Source: Sporolactobacillus kofuensis
GTDB taxonomy: Bacteria > Bacillota > Bacilli > Bacillales > Sporolactobacillaceae
Length of the DNA stretch: 64,000 nt
Assembly (NCBI RefSeq): GCF_024125425.1
Contig: NZ_JAMXWN010000009.1
Coordinates: 62,001-126,000 of the forward strand
Reading direction: 5' to 3'
Positions 9,390 to 19,475 of this stretch are shown piece by piece (within the stretch, counting starts at the first letter, position 1; the number at the start of each line of letters is the position of its first letter). The notes under the pieces were generated by a model, which was not told where the DNA came from, did not search any database, and saw only the letters and a program-made list of their open reading frames with translations. The position numbers and the translations under genes were made by a program.

Positions 9390-10210
9390 GTGTGCTTCTC
9401 CTTCTGTTCCTTGATAAATGAGCGAATGATTTCTTGATACTCATCTGCACGTTCAAGGTGAACGGCATGTCCTGAGTGGGGGATGATTTCCCATTCGGAA
9501 TCAGGCAGAAGCCTAGTCATTTCAGAAGCAATAGAGCAGAACTTATGATCCCACTCTCCGGTAATCAGTAAAACCGGCATCGTAAGTAATGGAAGATGTT
9601 CCCACCATGATGGCTGTGCACCCGTACCCATGCCTAACAAACTGCATGCCAGCGCTTGTTCTTTGTTTGCAAGTCTTTGATTTCTAAGGGCCATGCGTTT
9701 CTCTTCCGGAAGTTGCTTCTGCGATTCAAACAGGGCAATTGACTCCCAATGATTAACAAATTTTTGCATGCCATTTTCACGAATAGAAATCGCAAGCCTC
9801 TGATCATTTAATCGGCGCTCATGACGTTCTTTCTCGGTTCTTAATCCTGGAGATGAGCTCTCAAGTGTTAGGCTCATCACTCGATTAGGAAACAGGCAGG
9901 AAAAGCTGAGTGCCAGTCTGCCGCCCATAGAATAGCCAAGTACATGAACCTTTTCAATAGTTAATAAATCTAACAAATTGCAAAGATCGCGCGCTGCTTC
10001 GTTCATCGCATAGCGTTTTGGATCACCCGGGCTTTCCGTTTTTCCATGACCGATGATATCTACTAAGATTAGTTGATATTCATTAGCGAAAACATGCTCC
10101 ATGAAACGCCAAGTGTCCATACTTCCCGTAAATCCGTGCAGAAGAAGCAGCGGTTCACCAGAACCCTTCAGCTCATAATGATAGGAAACGCCACGAATTT
10201 GAGCTTTCAT
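9380..10210 (-). CDS. menH: SHCHC synthase MenH (alpha/beta hydrolase)
   Basis: A 276-residue alpha/beta-hydrolase that eliminates pyruvate from SEPHCHC to give SHCHC in menaquinone synthesis. It shows LLLLHGFTGSMDTW (oxyanion region), the nucleophile elbow GYSMGGRLA (Ser), a late Asp in GEWDHKF and His in HSGHAVHLE. ATG at 10210 forms an ATGA overlap with the menD stop and has AGAGGA upstream; a start three codons earlier has poor spacing. Confidence 0.92.
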   Translation of the reverse strand: MKAQIRGVSYHYELKGSGEPLLLLHGFTGSMDTWRFMEHVFANEYQLILVDIIGHGKTESPGDPKRYAMNEAARDLCNLLDLLTIEKVHVLGYSMGGRLALSFSCLFPNRVMSLTLESSSPGLRTEKERHERRLNDQRLAISIRENGMQKFVNHWESIALFESQKQLPEEKRMALRNQRLANKEQALACSLLGMGTGAQPSWWEHLPLLTMPVLLITGEWDHKFCSIASEMTRLLPDSEWEIIPHSGHAVHLERADEYQEIIRSFIKEQKEKHTWN

Positions 10211-11943
10211 GATAGCCATTCCTCTTCTATTCGGCTTTCGAGAAGTGACTGTAGGGCTCGATGGTTCGCAACATTCGTCTCTCGATCTGTTGGTACTTCA
10301 ATGATCTTGAGCCCTCTTTTGGTCTTTGAAAACTCAAGTGCCTGTTGAAATTCAACCCAGTTCTTAACTTTGGTATAGTCGGCCCCATACAGACGAGCGG
10401 TATGGACAAAATCTAATCCATGTGGAGTACCGAAAAGTGATTCAAAATGTGCCTTCTCAGAAGCTTGTGGGAGAAAGGAAAAAATTCCTCCACCATCATT
10501 ATTTACCAAGATAATGGTCAGATCGGCAAGATTTTGCCGTGCTGCAAGCAACCCATTCATATCATGAAAGAAACTCAAATCACCGAGAGCAAGAATTGTA
10601 TTTTTCCTCGACAACGCAACGCCAACCGCTGTTGATACAACACCATCAATGCCATTCGCTCCACGATTTCCAAAAATGGTTGCAGAACGCTGTTTTACAA
10701 AGAGAAATGTATCAAGTTCTCTGATGGCCATGCTGTTACCAACGAATAAGTTCGCATCTTCAGGAAGCCATTCTGCAAGCTCCCTGAATACTTTTACTTC
10801 ACTTAATTCTTGCTCTTCTTCAATGCCCGACAGTACTGACTTTGTGAGCTGATTTAAACGTTTCCATGAATTCAGCCAGTGCAATTCAGGTTGAATAGAG
10901 ATCAATGGAGTCAAATCATCGCAGAAGATTTGTTCATCACAATAGATCATCTCTGTGGCACTTCCTGCCGGATCCCTCCAGCTCATTCCTCCGTCAACGA
11001 CAATGTTCATACAGGTTTGATTTTGCATCCAAAGCTTTAGTGCTTTTGATACCGGTGGTGCACCTAAACGAATAATCAGATCCGGATTAAGTTTTAGCGC
11101 GGCCGATTCAATCCGTAGAAATGTATCATAGCTTTCAATGACGTTGTTCAGGTCATGTCCTCCGCGCCTGAGCTGAGAGAGCGGATCAGCAAGTATAGGA
11201 AAACCTGCTTTCGCAGCAAGAGCAGCCACACTTGATTCAATCCCAATAGATTCCATCTTGCCACAAATCAGAACACCCTTTTTCGCTTGTCCAATCTGTG
11301 CCGCAATCGTGACTAATTGAGTATTTGAAAGCGCGCGTTTGCCTTGTTCGACGGTAATCATGGTATTTTCGACATTTTGATTTCCAAACTCGAGCAGCTT
11401 TCCTGGAATGAGTGGTTCCCTGATTGGCACATTGATCTGTACCGGTCCTTGAGGAGCACTGGTCGATTCCGCAATTGACCGTGTTGTCATCGCCTGATTA
11501 TATTTAAGTAAACTGAGATCATGTTCAGACATTTCAAATTGAAAGAAGTGTTTGACATGTTCGCCATACATATTCGCCTGATTAATCGTTTGAGGTGCAC
11601 CGACATGTTGCAATTCATAAGGCCTGTCCGACGTGAGCACAATGAGTGGAACTCTTGAAAAATAAGCCTCAATAACTGCGGGATAGTAGTTCGCTGTAGC
11701 TGTTCCTGACGTGCAGAGGAGCCCCACCGGCTGTCCGGAACCCTTAGCTAATCCAAGTGCAAAAAATCCGGCAGAACGTTCATCAATATCAAGATAAGTC
11801 TTTATCTCAGCACATTCTTCCAGAAGAATTGCTAAGGGCGTCGAACGCGAGCCCGGACTAATCACGACTTCTCGGACATGATGCTGATGTAATGTATGAA
11901 TAAATGAAGACAAATAATGGGTCATAAGTTCTTGATGGTTCAT
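10207..11943 (-). CDS. menD: SEPHCHC synthase MenD (ThDP enzyme)
   Basis: A thiamine-diphosphate enzyme that condenses isochorismate with 2-oxoglutarate, the first committed step of menaquinone synthesis. Visible parts are the N-terminal Pyr domain with VISPGSRSTPLA and the catalytic-Glu region DIDERSAGFFALG, a central domain, and the PP domain with the ThDP/Mg motif GDLSFFHDMNGLL...NNDGGG. I took ATG at 11943, which has GGGAGGA upstream, matches the family start and overlaps the menF stop as ATGA. An in-frame extension of 32 residues upstream lies inside menF and looks non-genuine. 578 residues is the family length. Confidence 0.95.
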   Translation of the reverse strand: MNHQELMTHYLSSFIHTLHQHHVREVVISPGSRSTPLAILLEECAEIKTYLDIDERSAGFFALGLAKGSGQPVGLLCTSGTATANYYPAVIEAYFSRVPLIVLTSDRPYELQHVGAPQTINQANMYGEHVKHFFQFEMSEHDLSLLKYNQAMTTRSIAESTSAPQGPVQINVPIREPLIPGKLLEFGNQNVENTMITVEQGKRALSNTQLVTIAAQIGQAKKGVLICGKMESIGIESSVAALAAKAGFPILADPLSQLRRGGHDLNNVIESYDTFLRIESAALKLNPDLIIRLGAPPVSKALKLWMQNQTCMNIVVDGGMSWRDPAGSATEMIYCDEQIFCDDLTPLISIQPELHWLNSWKRLNQLTKSVLSGIEEEQELSEVKVFRELAEWLPEDANLFVGNSMAIRELDTFLFVKQRSATIFGNRGANGIDGVVSTAVGVALSRKNTILALGDLSFFHDMNGLLAARQNLADLTIILVNNDGGGIFSFLPQASEKAHFESLFGTPHGLDFVHTARLYGADYTKVKNWVEFQQALEFSKTKRGLKIIEVPTDRETNVANHRALQSLLESRIEEEWLS

Positions 11944-13352
11944 GATTTCCTCCCTGCGAACACATTCATCATTGGTTGAAATTTTATCGACGTCTCTTCG
12001 TATTCTTGAGCAGGAACGGAATCCCGTACCACCCCACACCCTGCAAATAACGTCACGCGTTCACTATTGATCAGAGCAGAACGAATGCCAACATGAAATT
12101 CACCGTTGCCATATCCGTCGCACCAGCCAATTGGTGAAGCGTAAAGTCCTCGATCCAACTTTTCATGCTTCGCGATCCAATCCATTGCGCTCGTGCGCGG
12201 AAGCCCTCCTAACGCAGGAGTAGGATGTAGCCGCTCGATCAAGTCGAATAGTGATCGATTAGGATCACAAACGCCATCAACAGGGGTATACAGGTGTTGG
12301 ATATTTCTATTCTTCATTAAAATGGGCTGCTCCGGGATATTCAGCTGCTCACATAGACCCGCTAATGCGGAGCGAACAGTGTCCACAACATAGTGGTGCT
12401 CCAACCTATTCTTCCTGTCATTCAACAAAATTTCACCAAATCGTGCATCTTCATCGTCATCTTTACCACGCGCTATCGAACCCGCGAGACAAGCAGAATA
12501 GAGATGATTCCCGCTTTTTTTCACAAGCCGTTCCGGTGTCGCGCCAAGAAAACAAGATGTCCCTGCTTCCATACTGAATACACAAGTCTCAGGCTGCTGC
12601 TCGCGTAAATTGCTTAGCAAATCTTCGCTATGCATTGGCTTTTGAAATGTCAGTTTCCGCGTTCGTGCTAGGACAACTTTTTGTAGATCTGTTGTCTCCA
12701 TGACCTTGACCGCTTCACCAACCAACCGTTTCCATTCTTCAGCGTTCTGATCCTGTGTCGTGATGAGCGGATTCTGATCCGTCGTGAAATCCGTTTTGGC
12801 ACCAAATAATTGCTCTACCTGCTCCGCTAGATGGTTGCTTAACAGTTCCGGTTTATCATCAGCAGTACACACAACAGAACAGGTTAAATAGGACTGTTCC
12901 TTATCCGTTGTTAGTAAAAAAGTTGGAAGATAAAAAAGTCCAAAACCAAAAGACTGCCAGTGATCAGATGGGGTTGTTTTGTCGTCGAATGAGAATCCAC
13001 CAAAAAGAAGCAAACCTGTTGCCTGTTTGCCTTTAATTCCTGATATAACGGCATGATTTTGAATATACGCCCACTCATCTTTCAGTTGTTCATATTTTAA
13101 CGTACGGCCGGCATTGATCGACAAGGCCGCACCGATCCCTGCTAATACAACATCGTGATCCTTATTTTCCCAATAGAATCGTTGTCCGTTATATCGTTTT
13201 TGAGCGACTCGATAGAAAGCAAGTGGATCAATCTTTTCAATTTTTTGGGTGATGCATGCAATATACTTTTGCTTCGTTTCACGCGCCTTTGAAATCGCAC
13301 GTTGAATGGTATCGATAGAGTCATTTCCATTTAACACGGCCAAAACTATCAC
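11940..13352 (-). CDS. menF: Isochorismate synthase MenF
   Basis: A 470-residue chorismate-binding enzyme that isomerises chorismate to isochorismate, the entry to menaquinone. The C-terminal anthranilate-synthase-I-like domain shows GTSCFLGATPERL, CLAGSIARG, RNIQHLYTPVDG and HPTPALGGLPR, the standard active-site set. The start is uncertain: GTG at 13352, or TTG at 13343, which is better placed behind AGGTGAT. First gene of menFDHC; menB and menE are not next to it. Confidence 0.92.
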   Translation of the reverse strand: MIVLAVLNGNDSIDTIQRAISKARETKQKYIACITQKIEKIDPLAFYRVAQKRYNGQRFYWENKDHDVVLAGIGAALSINAGRTLKYEQLKDEWAYIQNHAVISGIKGKQATGLLLFGGFSFDDKTTPSDHWQSFGFGLFYLPTFLLTTDKEQSYLTCSVVCTADDKPELLSNHLAEQVEQLFGAKTDFTTDQNPLITTQDQNAEEWKRLVGEAVKVMETTDLQKVVLARTRKLTFQKPMHSEDLLSNLREQQPETCVFSMEAGTSCFLGATPERLVKKSGNHLYSACLAGSIARGKDDDEDARFGEILLNDRKNRLEHHYVVDTVRSALAGLCEQLNIPEQPILMKNRNIQHLYTPVDGVCDPNRSLFDLIERLHPTPALGGLPRTSAMDWIAKHEKLDRGLYASPIGWCDGYGNGEFHVGIRSALINSERVTLFAGCGVVRDSVPAQEYEETSIKFQPMMNVFAGRKS

Positions 13353-13531
13353 CTATTATCATTTCAATTGTGAACATAAGATGTCTTTTTAAAGATAACC
13401 TTCACAATAATGGCTGTCAATTTAAGAGTCCAGAAAGATTCTGTTTTATCATTGAGATGATTATTGCCGCAACCGACTTAATATAATGTTTTAAAGCAGA
13501 AGTCTAACCTAAGCTGAAAGGTTTTGATCAT

Positions 13532-14230
13532 ATGTTCAACCAGAAAGTGACTGTTGCGAAACCGATGATCATCAGTTGTTTGCTATACATACTTTTCAGC
13601 ATAATCACATTCATTTTGACGAAGCGTTTTATTCATCTTATGATTCTATGGAATCTTTTCTTGGCAGCTCTTCCACTTCTCTTTGCACGATTATTCGTAA
13701 TTTATTCTGAGCAACGCGTTTGGCACAAATGCCTTTTCTGTAGTTTCTTGTGGTTACTGTTCTTCCCAAATGCACCCTATCTTTTGACCGATGTCATTCA
13801 TCTTCAAGGGATCTCTTTTTACAGCATTAGCGAAGACCATGCAGTGATTTATTCGTCAAACCTCCTAGATTGGATGAGTCTCGTTCATCTCGGAGTTGGT
13901 ATCTTTATCGGTACATGGTCAGGAATGCTTTCCTTGATGATTCTGCATCAATGGATGATCCGGCGACTGCATCGTTTTCTTGTGAATACCCTACTGTTCA
14001 TTGTCTACATCGTCAGTGGATTTGCTATCTATCTTGGTCGTTTTCTGAGATTGAATTCATGGGATCTTTTTCAGCCGTTCGCCTTCTTTGAGAAAATATC
14101 TAAGAGTATTTCAGTATTCTCCGTCGGTTTTTCATTACTTTTTGCATTGTATATCTGTCTTATTTATAGTTTTTGTTCCTTTATATTTTTGAGTGGGACA
14201 GGTTCAAAGCAAAAGTTCGGTAGGTGGTGA
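13532..14230 (+). CDS. DUF1361 integral membrane protein
   Basis: A 232-residue polytopic membrane protein with about six hydrophobic segments and the family hallmark LLFFPNAPYLLTDVIHL in the middle. DUF1361 proteins have no established function. AAAGG lies upstream of ATG 13532 and a TATAAT-like element (about 13480-13487) precedes it. It is transcribed away from menF and is followed by the monooxygenase gene on the same strand after ~70 bases. No link between the two can be shown. Confidence 0.8.
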   Translation: MFNQKVTVAKPMIISCLLYILFSIITFILTKRFIHLMILWNLFLAALPLLFARLFVIYSEQRVWHKCLFCSFLWLLFFPNAPYLLTDVIHLQGISFYSISEDHAVIYSSNLLDWMSLVHLGVGIFIGTWSGMLSLMILHQWMIRRLHRFLVNTLLFIVYIVSGFAIYLGRFLRLNSWDLFQPFAFFEKISKSISVFSVGFSLLFALYICLIYSFCSFIFLSGTGSKQKFGRW

Positions 14231-14301
14231 ACTCTAATCATGTCATGACCTTCATATCTTCTCATAAAAATAAGTAACTGAGAAAAATTGGAGTGATCAG
14301 G

Positions 14302-15741
14302 ATGTCTTGCATCGATGGTAAAACGTATGTAGAAAGAATAAATCAGCTAAATAATGATGTATGGATAAATGGAGCAAAGATCACTGGTCATCTCTCTGAA
14401 CACCCCGCTTTCAACGGCGTAATGAAAAGCCAGGCAAAGCTGTATGACATGCAGCATGATCCTGACTATCAAGAGATCCTAACTTATCAATCACTGAACA
14501 GGAGTTATCGAATAGGCATGTCCTATTTGGAACCGAAAACGAAAGAAGATCTTGTGAAGCGAAGGAAAGCATTTCAAGTTTGGGCACGTCAAAGTGTAGG
14601 AATGATGGGACGATCACCCGATTACATGAATACAGTTGTGATGACCTTTGCCGCTTGTGCCGAGCTATTCGGTGATAAGCAATGTACAGAGAATATGCGA
14701 AACTTTTATACCTATTGCACGCAACATGATATTTCTCTGACCCATACATTTATTCAACCTCAAGTGAATCGTTCCGCTCTCTATTTCGAGAACGAATCGG
14801 ACGCAATAGCTGCGCGCGTGATCGAGGAGAATAAAGATGGTCTTGTCATTCACGGTGCCCGTTTGCTTGCAACGCAAGGTGGGATGACTGATGAACTGCT
14901 TGTATTTCCAACAGGTGCTTTCCACTTTGACAGTGCGTATGCATACGCATTCTCTATACCTTCAAATACCACCGGTTTAAAATTTTCATGCCGTGAATCC
15001 TTTCATGTTGATGAGAGTGGATATGATCATCCACTCAGCTCCAGATTTGAAGAAGTGGATACCGTAGTATTTTTTGATCATGTCACTGTTCCTTGGGACA
15101 GGGTCTTTCTCCACAACAATACCGATGTTGCAAGTCGTCTTTATACAGATAGTGGGTTCATGCCTCATCAAATTCATCAAGTGACATCAAGGAATGTGAT
15201 TAAAACCGAATTTATTCTTGGCGTCCTTCAATCAATGATCGATGCCATTAATATCGGTGAATACCAGCATATTCAAGAAAAAATCTCTGAGGTGATTGTC
15301 ACGCTCGAAACACTCAAAGCACTACTGATTGCCTCCGAGGTACACGCCTCATTGGATCAATGGGGAACGATGACCCCTGACCGAAAACCACTATTCGCCG
15401 CAATGAATTTGTTTCCCCGAATTTATCCTCGCTTCATTGAAATCATGCAACTGATCGGTGCGAGTGGGTTGGTATCCATTCCTTCTGACAAGGATTTCCA
15501 ATCTCACATAGGCAAAGAGTTAAAGCATTATTTACAATCTGCAGATCGTGACGGGTATGAAAAAGTAAAGCTGTTTCGGCTTGCATGGGATTTATCGATG
15601 AGTGCCTTTGCCGGGAGACAAACATTATACGAACGTTTCTTTTTCGGGGATCCTGTTCGACTTGCCTCCGGACTATACCGTGACTATGACCGCACGGAAT
15701 ATGTGAACTGGGTAAAAGAGTTCCTAAAAAGGAAGGAATAA
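14302..15741 (+). CDS. HpaB-family FADH2-dependent aromatic monooxygenase (YoaI-like)
   Basis: A 479-residue homologue of 4-hydroxyphenylacetate 3-monooxygenase large subunit (HpaB). This family uses FADH2 supplied by a partner reductase to hydroxylate phenols. It shows GMMGRSPDYMN, QPQVNRS, and the flavin/substrate loop HGARLLATQGG, all typical. I chose ATG 14302 with GGAG eight bases upstream, over an upstream in-frame GTG. No HpaC-type flavin reductase is next to it, so reduced flavin must come from elsewhere. Substrate unknown. Confidence 0.85.
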   Translation: MSCIDGKTYVERINQLNNDVWINGAKITGHLSEHPAFNGVMKSQAKLYDMQHDPDYQEILTYQSLNRSYRIGMSYLEPKTKEDLVKRRKAFQVWARQSVGMMGRSPDYMNTVVMTFAACAELFGDKQCTENMRNFYTYCTQHDISLTHTFIQPQVNRSALYFENESDAIAARVIEENKDGLVIHGARLLATQGGMTDELLVFPTGAFHFDSAYAYAFSIPSNTTGLKFSCRESFHVDESGYDHPLSSRFEEVDTVVFFDHVTVPWDRVFLHNNTDVASRLYTDSGFMPHQIHQVTSRNVIKTEFILGVLQSMIDAINIGEYQHIQEKISEVIVTLETLKALLIASEVHASLDQWGTMTPDRKPLFAAMNLFPRIYPRFIEIMQLIGASGLVSIPSDKDFQSHIGKELKHYLQSADRDGYEKVKLFRLAWDLSMSAFAGRQTLYERFFFGDPVRLASGLYRDYDRTEYVNWVKEFLKRKE

Positions 15742-15763
15742 AAAATGTTAAAAAATCTTCCAT

Positions 15764-17629
15764 TCACTTTTCAGGATCATTAGCAAATACAAACTGATCT
15801 TGATACATTTTGAAGTAAATGCCCTTCTTTTGTATGAGCTGTTGATGTGTACCTTTTTCGGCAATCATTCCGTCCCTTACAACGAGTATCTGATCTGCAT
15901 CTCTGATTGTTGATAAACGGTGAGCAATTACAAAACTGGTTCTTCCTTTTGTTAATCGTGCCATACCTTCCTGAATTATCCGTTCCGTCTCTGTGTCCAC
16001 ATGACTCGTCGCTTCATCCATGACCAGTATAGCTGGGTCAGAAAGCAAGGCCCGGGCTATCGTTAATAACTGCCTTTGCCCCTCACTTAGATTTTCACCA
16101 TTCCCTTGGAGCAACGTGTGATAACCATTTTCAGAAGTGCGAATAAAATCATCAGCATTTGCGGCAATCGCTGCACGTCGGATTTCTTCATCTGTAGCAT
16201 CTAGCCGTCCATAGCTCAAATTATCTTTGAAACTCCCATGAAAGAGATAGGTATCTTGAAGCACCATACCGAACAAGCTACGATAATCCGACCTGCGAAA
16301 CTCATGAATGGGAATACCATCAAGCAAAACTTTTCCGCTGGTGGGGTCGTAAAATCTTGTGAGGAGATTAATTATTGTCGTCTTACCTGCCCCGGTCGGA
16401 CCGACCAAGGCGACCATTTCACCAGGACTGACATGAAATTGTATATGAGTCAAAATCAGATGATTGGGATCATAACCAAACGAAACGTCGTGAAACTCAA
16501 TTTCTCCTTTGCAATTGTTTCGATTAATCGCAATAGCCTCATCTTTGTCCGGTAACTCTTCCTTTTGATAAAGCACTTCAAACACGCGCTCCGCACCGGC
16601 AACGGCAGAAAGCAACGTATTAAAGATACTGGCAACATCATTAAGTGGGCGGGAAAAAAATCTTGAATAGGTGAGAAAACTAGCAATCATACCAACCGAT
16701 ATCATATTGTATACAGCTAAATAGCCCCCCACAGAGGCAACCGCAGCAAATCCTAAATTATTAATGACATTCATTAATGGCATCATATACCCAGACCATA
16801 CTTGAGCCTTCATGCCAACATCAGTCAACCGTTGATTGATGGCTGTGAATTTATTGATCTCTTGATGTTCATGACTGAACGCTTTGATGATACTGAGTCC
16901 CGAAATGGATTCCTCGATTTGACCATTAAGCGTGCCCAACTCATTCTGTTGGGCAACAAAGAGTTTGGAGGTTCGTCCCGCAATAGTCTTCGTAACGAGG
17001 AAAACAAGCGGTACAATCATTAGCGTAGCAAGTGTCAGAACCGGGCTAATCCAAATCATCATAACGAGTGAACCTGTAATCATGATTACATCATTTATCA
17101 ACTGAACAGTGGATTGGGAAATGGTGACATCGATATTTTCGATATCATTTGAAAAGCGGCTCATAATCTCACCGTGATGATGTCGATCGAAAAAAGCAAT
17201 GGGCAGTTTATGCAGCTTTTGAAACAAGCTAGATCGTAACCGTACAACCATTCGCTGTCCAGCAGAAGCCATCAGCCATCCTTGTAGAAAAGTGAGCAGA
17301 CTATCGGTCACATAGCACAGACCTAATAGGATCAACAGTTCTATGAGCATAGAAAAATTCATAGCATGCACCCGAACACCAATTTGATTAACCGAAAGGC
17401 CAATAAAATAAGGAATGAGTAAAGACACAACCGCATCCAATAGGATCAAGGCAAAGATAAAATAGAGTGCTCTTTTTTCATGTACAAAATAACCCGCTAA
17501 TCGTTTGACTGTTGCGACCATCCGTTTTGGCTTTTCAACTGGTGCAAATCGGGCTGCGCCCCTTCTTCTGTTGGGCCTACCAGGCATCATACGACCATTA
17601 AAACTCTGTGAGGATTTCTTTTCAGCCAT
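15764..17629 (-). CDS. Heterodimeric ABC exporter half with catalytic ATPase site (YfiC-like)
   Basis: A 621-residue ABC exporter half-transporter: an N-terminal Arg/Pro/Gly-rich cytosolic extension, six transmembrane helices (about 50-340), then the ATPase. The ATPase has Walker A VGPTGAGKTT, Walker B LVMDE with the catalytic Glu near residue 539, a switch His near 570 (IAHRLS), and a non-canonical signature LSEGQ near 514. It pairs with the neighbouring half-transporter, whose ATPase is degenerate in the complementary way (YfiBC/LmrCD/TM287-288 arrangement). The two genes overlap by eight bases. Likely a multidrug or lipid exporter; substrate not readable. Confidence 0.9.
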   Translation of the reverse strand: MAEKKSSQSFNGRMMPGRPNRRRGAARFAPVEKPKRMVATVKRLAGYFVHEKRALYFIFALILLDAVVSLLIPYFIGLSVNQIGVRVHAMNFSMLIELLILLGLCYVTDSLLTFLQGWLMASAGQRMVVRLRSSLFQKLHKLPIAFFDRHHHGEIMSRFSNDIENIDVTISQSTVQLINDVIMITGSLVMMIWISPVLTLATLMIVPLVFLVTKTIAGRTSKLFVAQQNELGTLNGQIEESISGLSIIKAFSHEHQEINKFTAINQRLTDVGMKAQVWSGYMMPLMNVINNLGFAAVASVGGYLAVYNMISVGMIASFLTYSRFFSRPLNDVASIFNTLLSAVAGAERVFEVLYQKEELPDKDEAIAINRNNCKGEIEFHDVSFGYDPNHLILTHIQFHVSPGEMVALVGPTGAGKTTIINLLTRFYDPTSGKVLLDGIPIHEFRRSDYRSLFGMVLQDTYLFHGSFKDNLSYGRLDATDEEIRRAAIAANADDFIRTSENGYHTLLQGNGENLSEGQRQLLTIARALLSDPAILVMDEATSHVDTETERIIQEGMARLTKGRTSFVIAHRLSTIRDADQILVVRDGMIAEKGTHQQLIQKKGIYFKMYQDQFVFANDPEK

Positions 17630-19367
17630 GGCTTTTTGCCCCTTTCATCAATTGAAGCGCGCACACATTTTGGTAGAATGGTGACTTTTTGATCAGTTCA
17701 GCATGTGTACCAATTGCCTCAATTTTCCCATGATTTAACACCAAAATTCGATCAGCATCCATGATTGAGGAGACTTTTTGTGAAATGATCACGCAAGTCA
17801 ATTGTTGAACGGTTTTCTTTAAATGTGTACGAATACGCTTATCTGTTTGTGCATCAACAGCACTCGTGGCATCATCTAAGATTAAAAGCTCCGGCTTTCT
17901 GATAATGGCCCGAGCGATCGAAATTCTCTGCTTTTGTCCACCGGATAGATTGACTCCACCTTGTCCGATCATCGAATAATAACCATCAGGAAGGGCTTGT
18001 ATAAATTTATCTGCGTCTGCAATTCTTGCGGCTTCAATAACTTCTTCGTCTGTTGCCTTTTCATTTCCCCAGCGGATATTCTCAATAATTGTCCCACTGA
18101 ATAATAGGGATCGTTGTGGTACGATTGACACTTTTCGATGGAGAACTTCTTCATTGTAACGTTTGAGATTTTTACCTCCAAGTACTATTGATCCTTGATC
18201 AGGATCATAGAAACGCAGAATTAGATTTGCCAAGGTCGATTTTCCAGAAGCGATAGGTCCTATAATACCGATTGTTTCTCTGCGATAGATTTTAAAATGA
18301 ACATCACTTAAAACAGGCTTATGCGATGCTTTTTCAGCAAAGGAGAAGCTCACATGATTAAACTGAAGTGCCTCTCGTTCATTATAACCAGGCTCAGCTT
18401 TCATCTCGTTCGGAAAATACATGTCCGGCTTGGTAACCATCACTTCTCCAATTCGTTCCGCTGATGCTCTTGCACGAACAAGCATGTTAAAGGCATTGTT
18501 CACCATCATGATTGCGAAGAGCAGCTGCATCATATAATTTGTAAAAGCAATTATTGAACCGACATGCATGGACCCATTGTTCACGCCTAATCCGCCAAAC
18601 CAGAGCAATGCAATAATTCCTATGTTTACGGATAAATTAATCAGTGGGCCAAAGATGCTACCGATTTTTGAGGCAGTTGCGGACAAATGTCCAAGTTGTT
18701 CATTATTTTTATCAAATCGTCCTTGTTCATAACTTGACCGATTAAACACTTTTACTACGCGAATGCCTGATAAGTATTCCTGCATTGAACGGTTGACATG
18801 ATCTAAAGCTCGTTGCACTTTTCGAAAGTAAGGGTAGCTAACCTTCATATTTAGATAAATGAGCAATGCAATGATTGGCGCAATACCGAGTAAGATTAAT
18901 GAGAGCTTAGGATTCAGAGAAATAGCCATAATTAGACTCCCAATACCAACAAGTGGCGCTTTCATCATGATCCTCATCATTCCGTTCGCAAAGGTTTGTA
19001 CCCGAGTGACATCATTTGTTAGTCGGGTAATCAACGTTGCATGACCAAAACGATCGATTTGTGGCTGCGTCAAGTTTTGTATTTTTATGTAGAGATCCTT
19101 TCTCAAATCCTGAGCAAATTTCTGAGAAACAAATACGGAAAGGATATTTCGGGTGCAGGCACAAAACGCACCAAATAAAGTAATGAGTAGCATAACTAGT
19201 CCATATTTCTCAATTATTGAGAGATTGGAATGAGCAACACCTTGATCAATAATCCGTGACATAAGTGCTGGCTGCATCAAATCTACTAAAGCTTCAAGTG
19301 AAAGAAAAAATAGGGCCATAAAAAATCGAATCCGGTATTTTTTCCAATAAATATGAAGATAATTCAT
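17622..19367 (-). CDS. Heterodimeric ABC exporter half with degenerate ATPase site (YfiB-like)
   Basis: A 581-residue ABC half-transporter with six transmembrane helices followed by an ATPase domain. Walker A is GPIASGKST and the signature is canonical LSGGQ (near 474). Walker B reads LLILDD, with Asp in place of the catalytic Glu (about 499), and the switch His is replaced by Gln in ISQKVSS (about 530). These are the textbook changes of the degenerate half in asymmetric exporters. Upstream gene of the pair and translationally coupled to its partner. AdeR lies upstream on the same strand about 110 bases away. Confidence 0.9.
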   Translation of the reverse strand: MNYLHIYWKKYRIRFFMALFFLSLEALVDLMQPALMSRIIDQGVAHSNLSIIEKYGLVMLLITLFGAFCACTRNILSVFVSQKFAQDLRKDLYIKIQNLTQPQIDRFGHATLITRLTNDVTRVQTFANGMMRIMMKAPLVGIGSLIMAISLNPKLSLILLGIAPIIALLIYLNMKVSYPYFRKVQRALDHVNRSMQEYLSGIRVVKVFNRSSYEQGRFDKNNEQLGHLSATASKIGSIFGPLINLSVNIGIIALLWFGGLGVNNGSMHVGSIIAFTNYMMQLLFAIMMVNNAFNMLVRARASAERIGEVMVTKPDMYFPNEMKAEPGYNEREALQFNHVSFSFAEKASHKPVLSDVHFKIYRRETIGIIGPIASGKSTLANLILRFYDPDQGSIVLGGKNLKRYNEEVLHRKVSIVPQRSLLFSGTIIENIRWGNEKATDEEVIEAARIADADKFIQALPDGYYSMIGQGGVNLSGGQKQRISIARAIIRKPELLILDDATSAVDAQTDKRIRTHLKKTVQQLTCVIISQKVSSIMDADRILVLNHGKIEAIGTHAELIKKSPFYQNVCALQLMKGAKSHG

Positions 19368-19475
19368 GGAATACCTTCTTTCTCAAGTAAAACGATCCGT
19401 AGTCCTTGTAAAACAATAAGAATCATTACAAAAATATTGTGCTGCTCCGCAAGCCAATTTCTTCGGCAGTTTCAT

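Noticed and set aside
11944-12039. N-terminal extension of MenD by 32 residues
   Set aside because: It lies inside menF, matches no MenD start, and a consensus RBS serves ATG 11943.
14411-15180. Minus-strand frames opposite the HpaB gene
   Set aside because: Rich in rare starts and without RBS; they mirror a long conserved coding strand.
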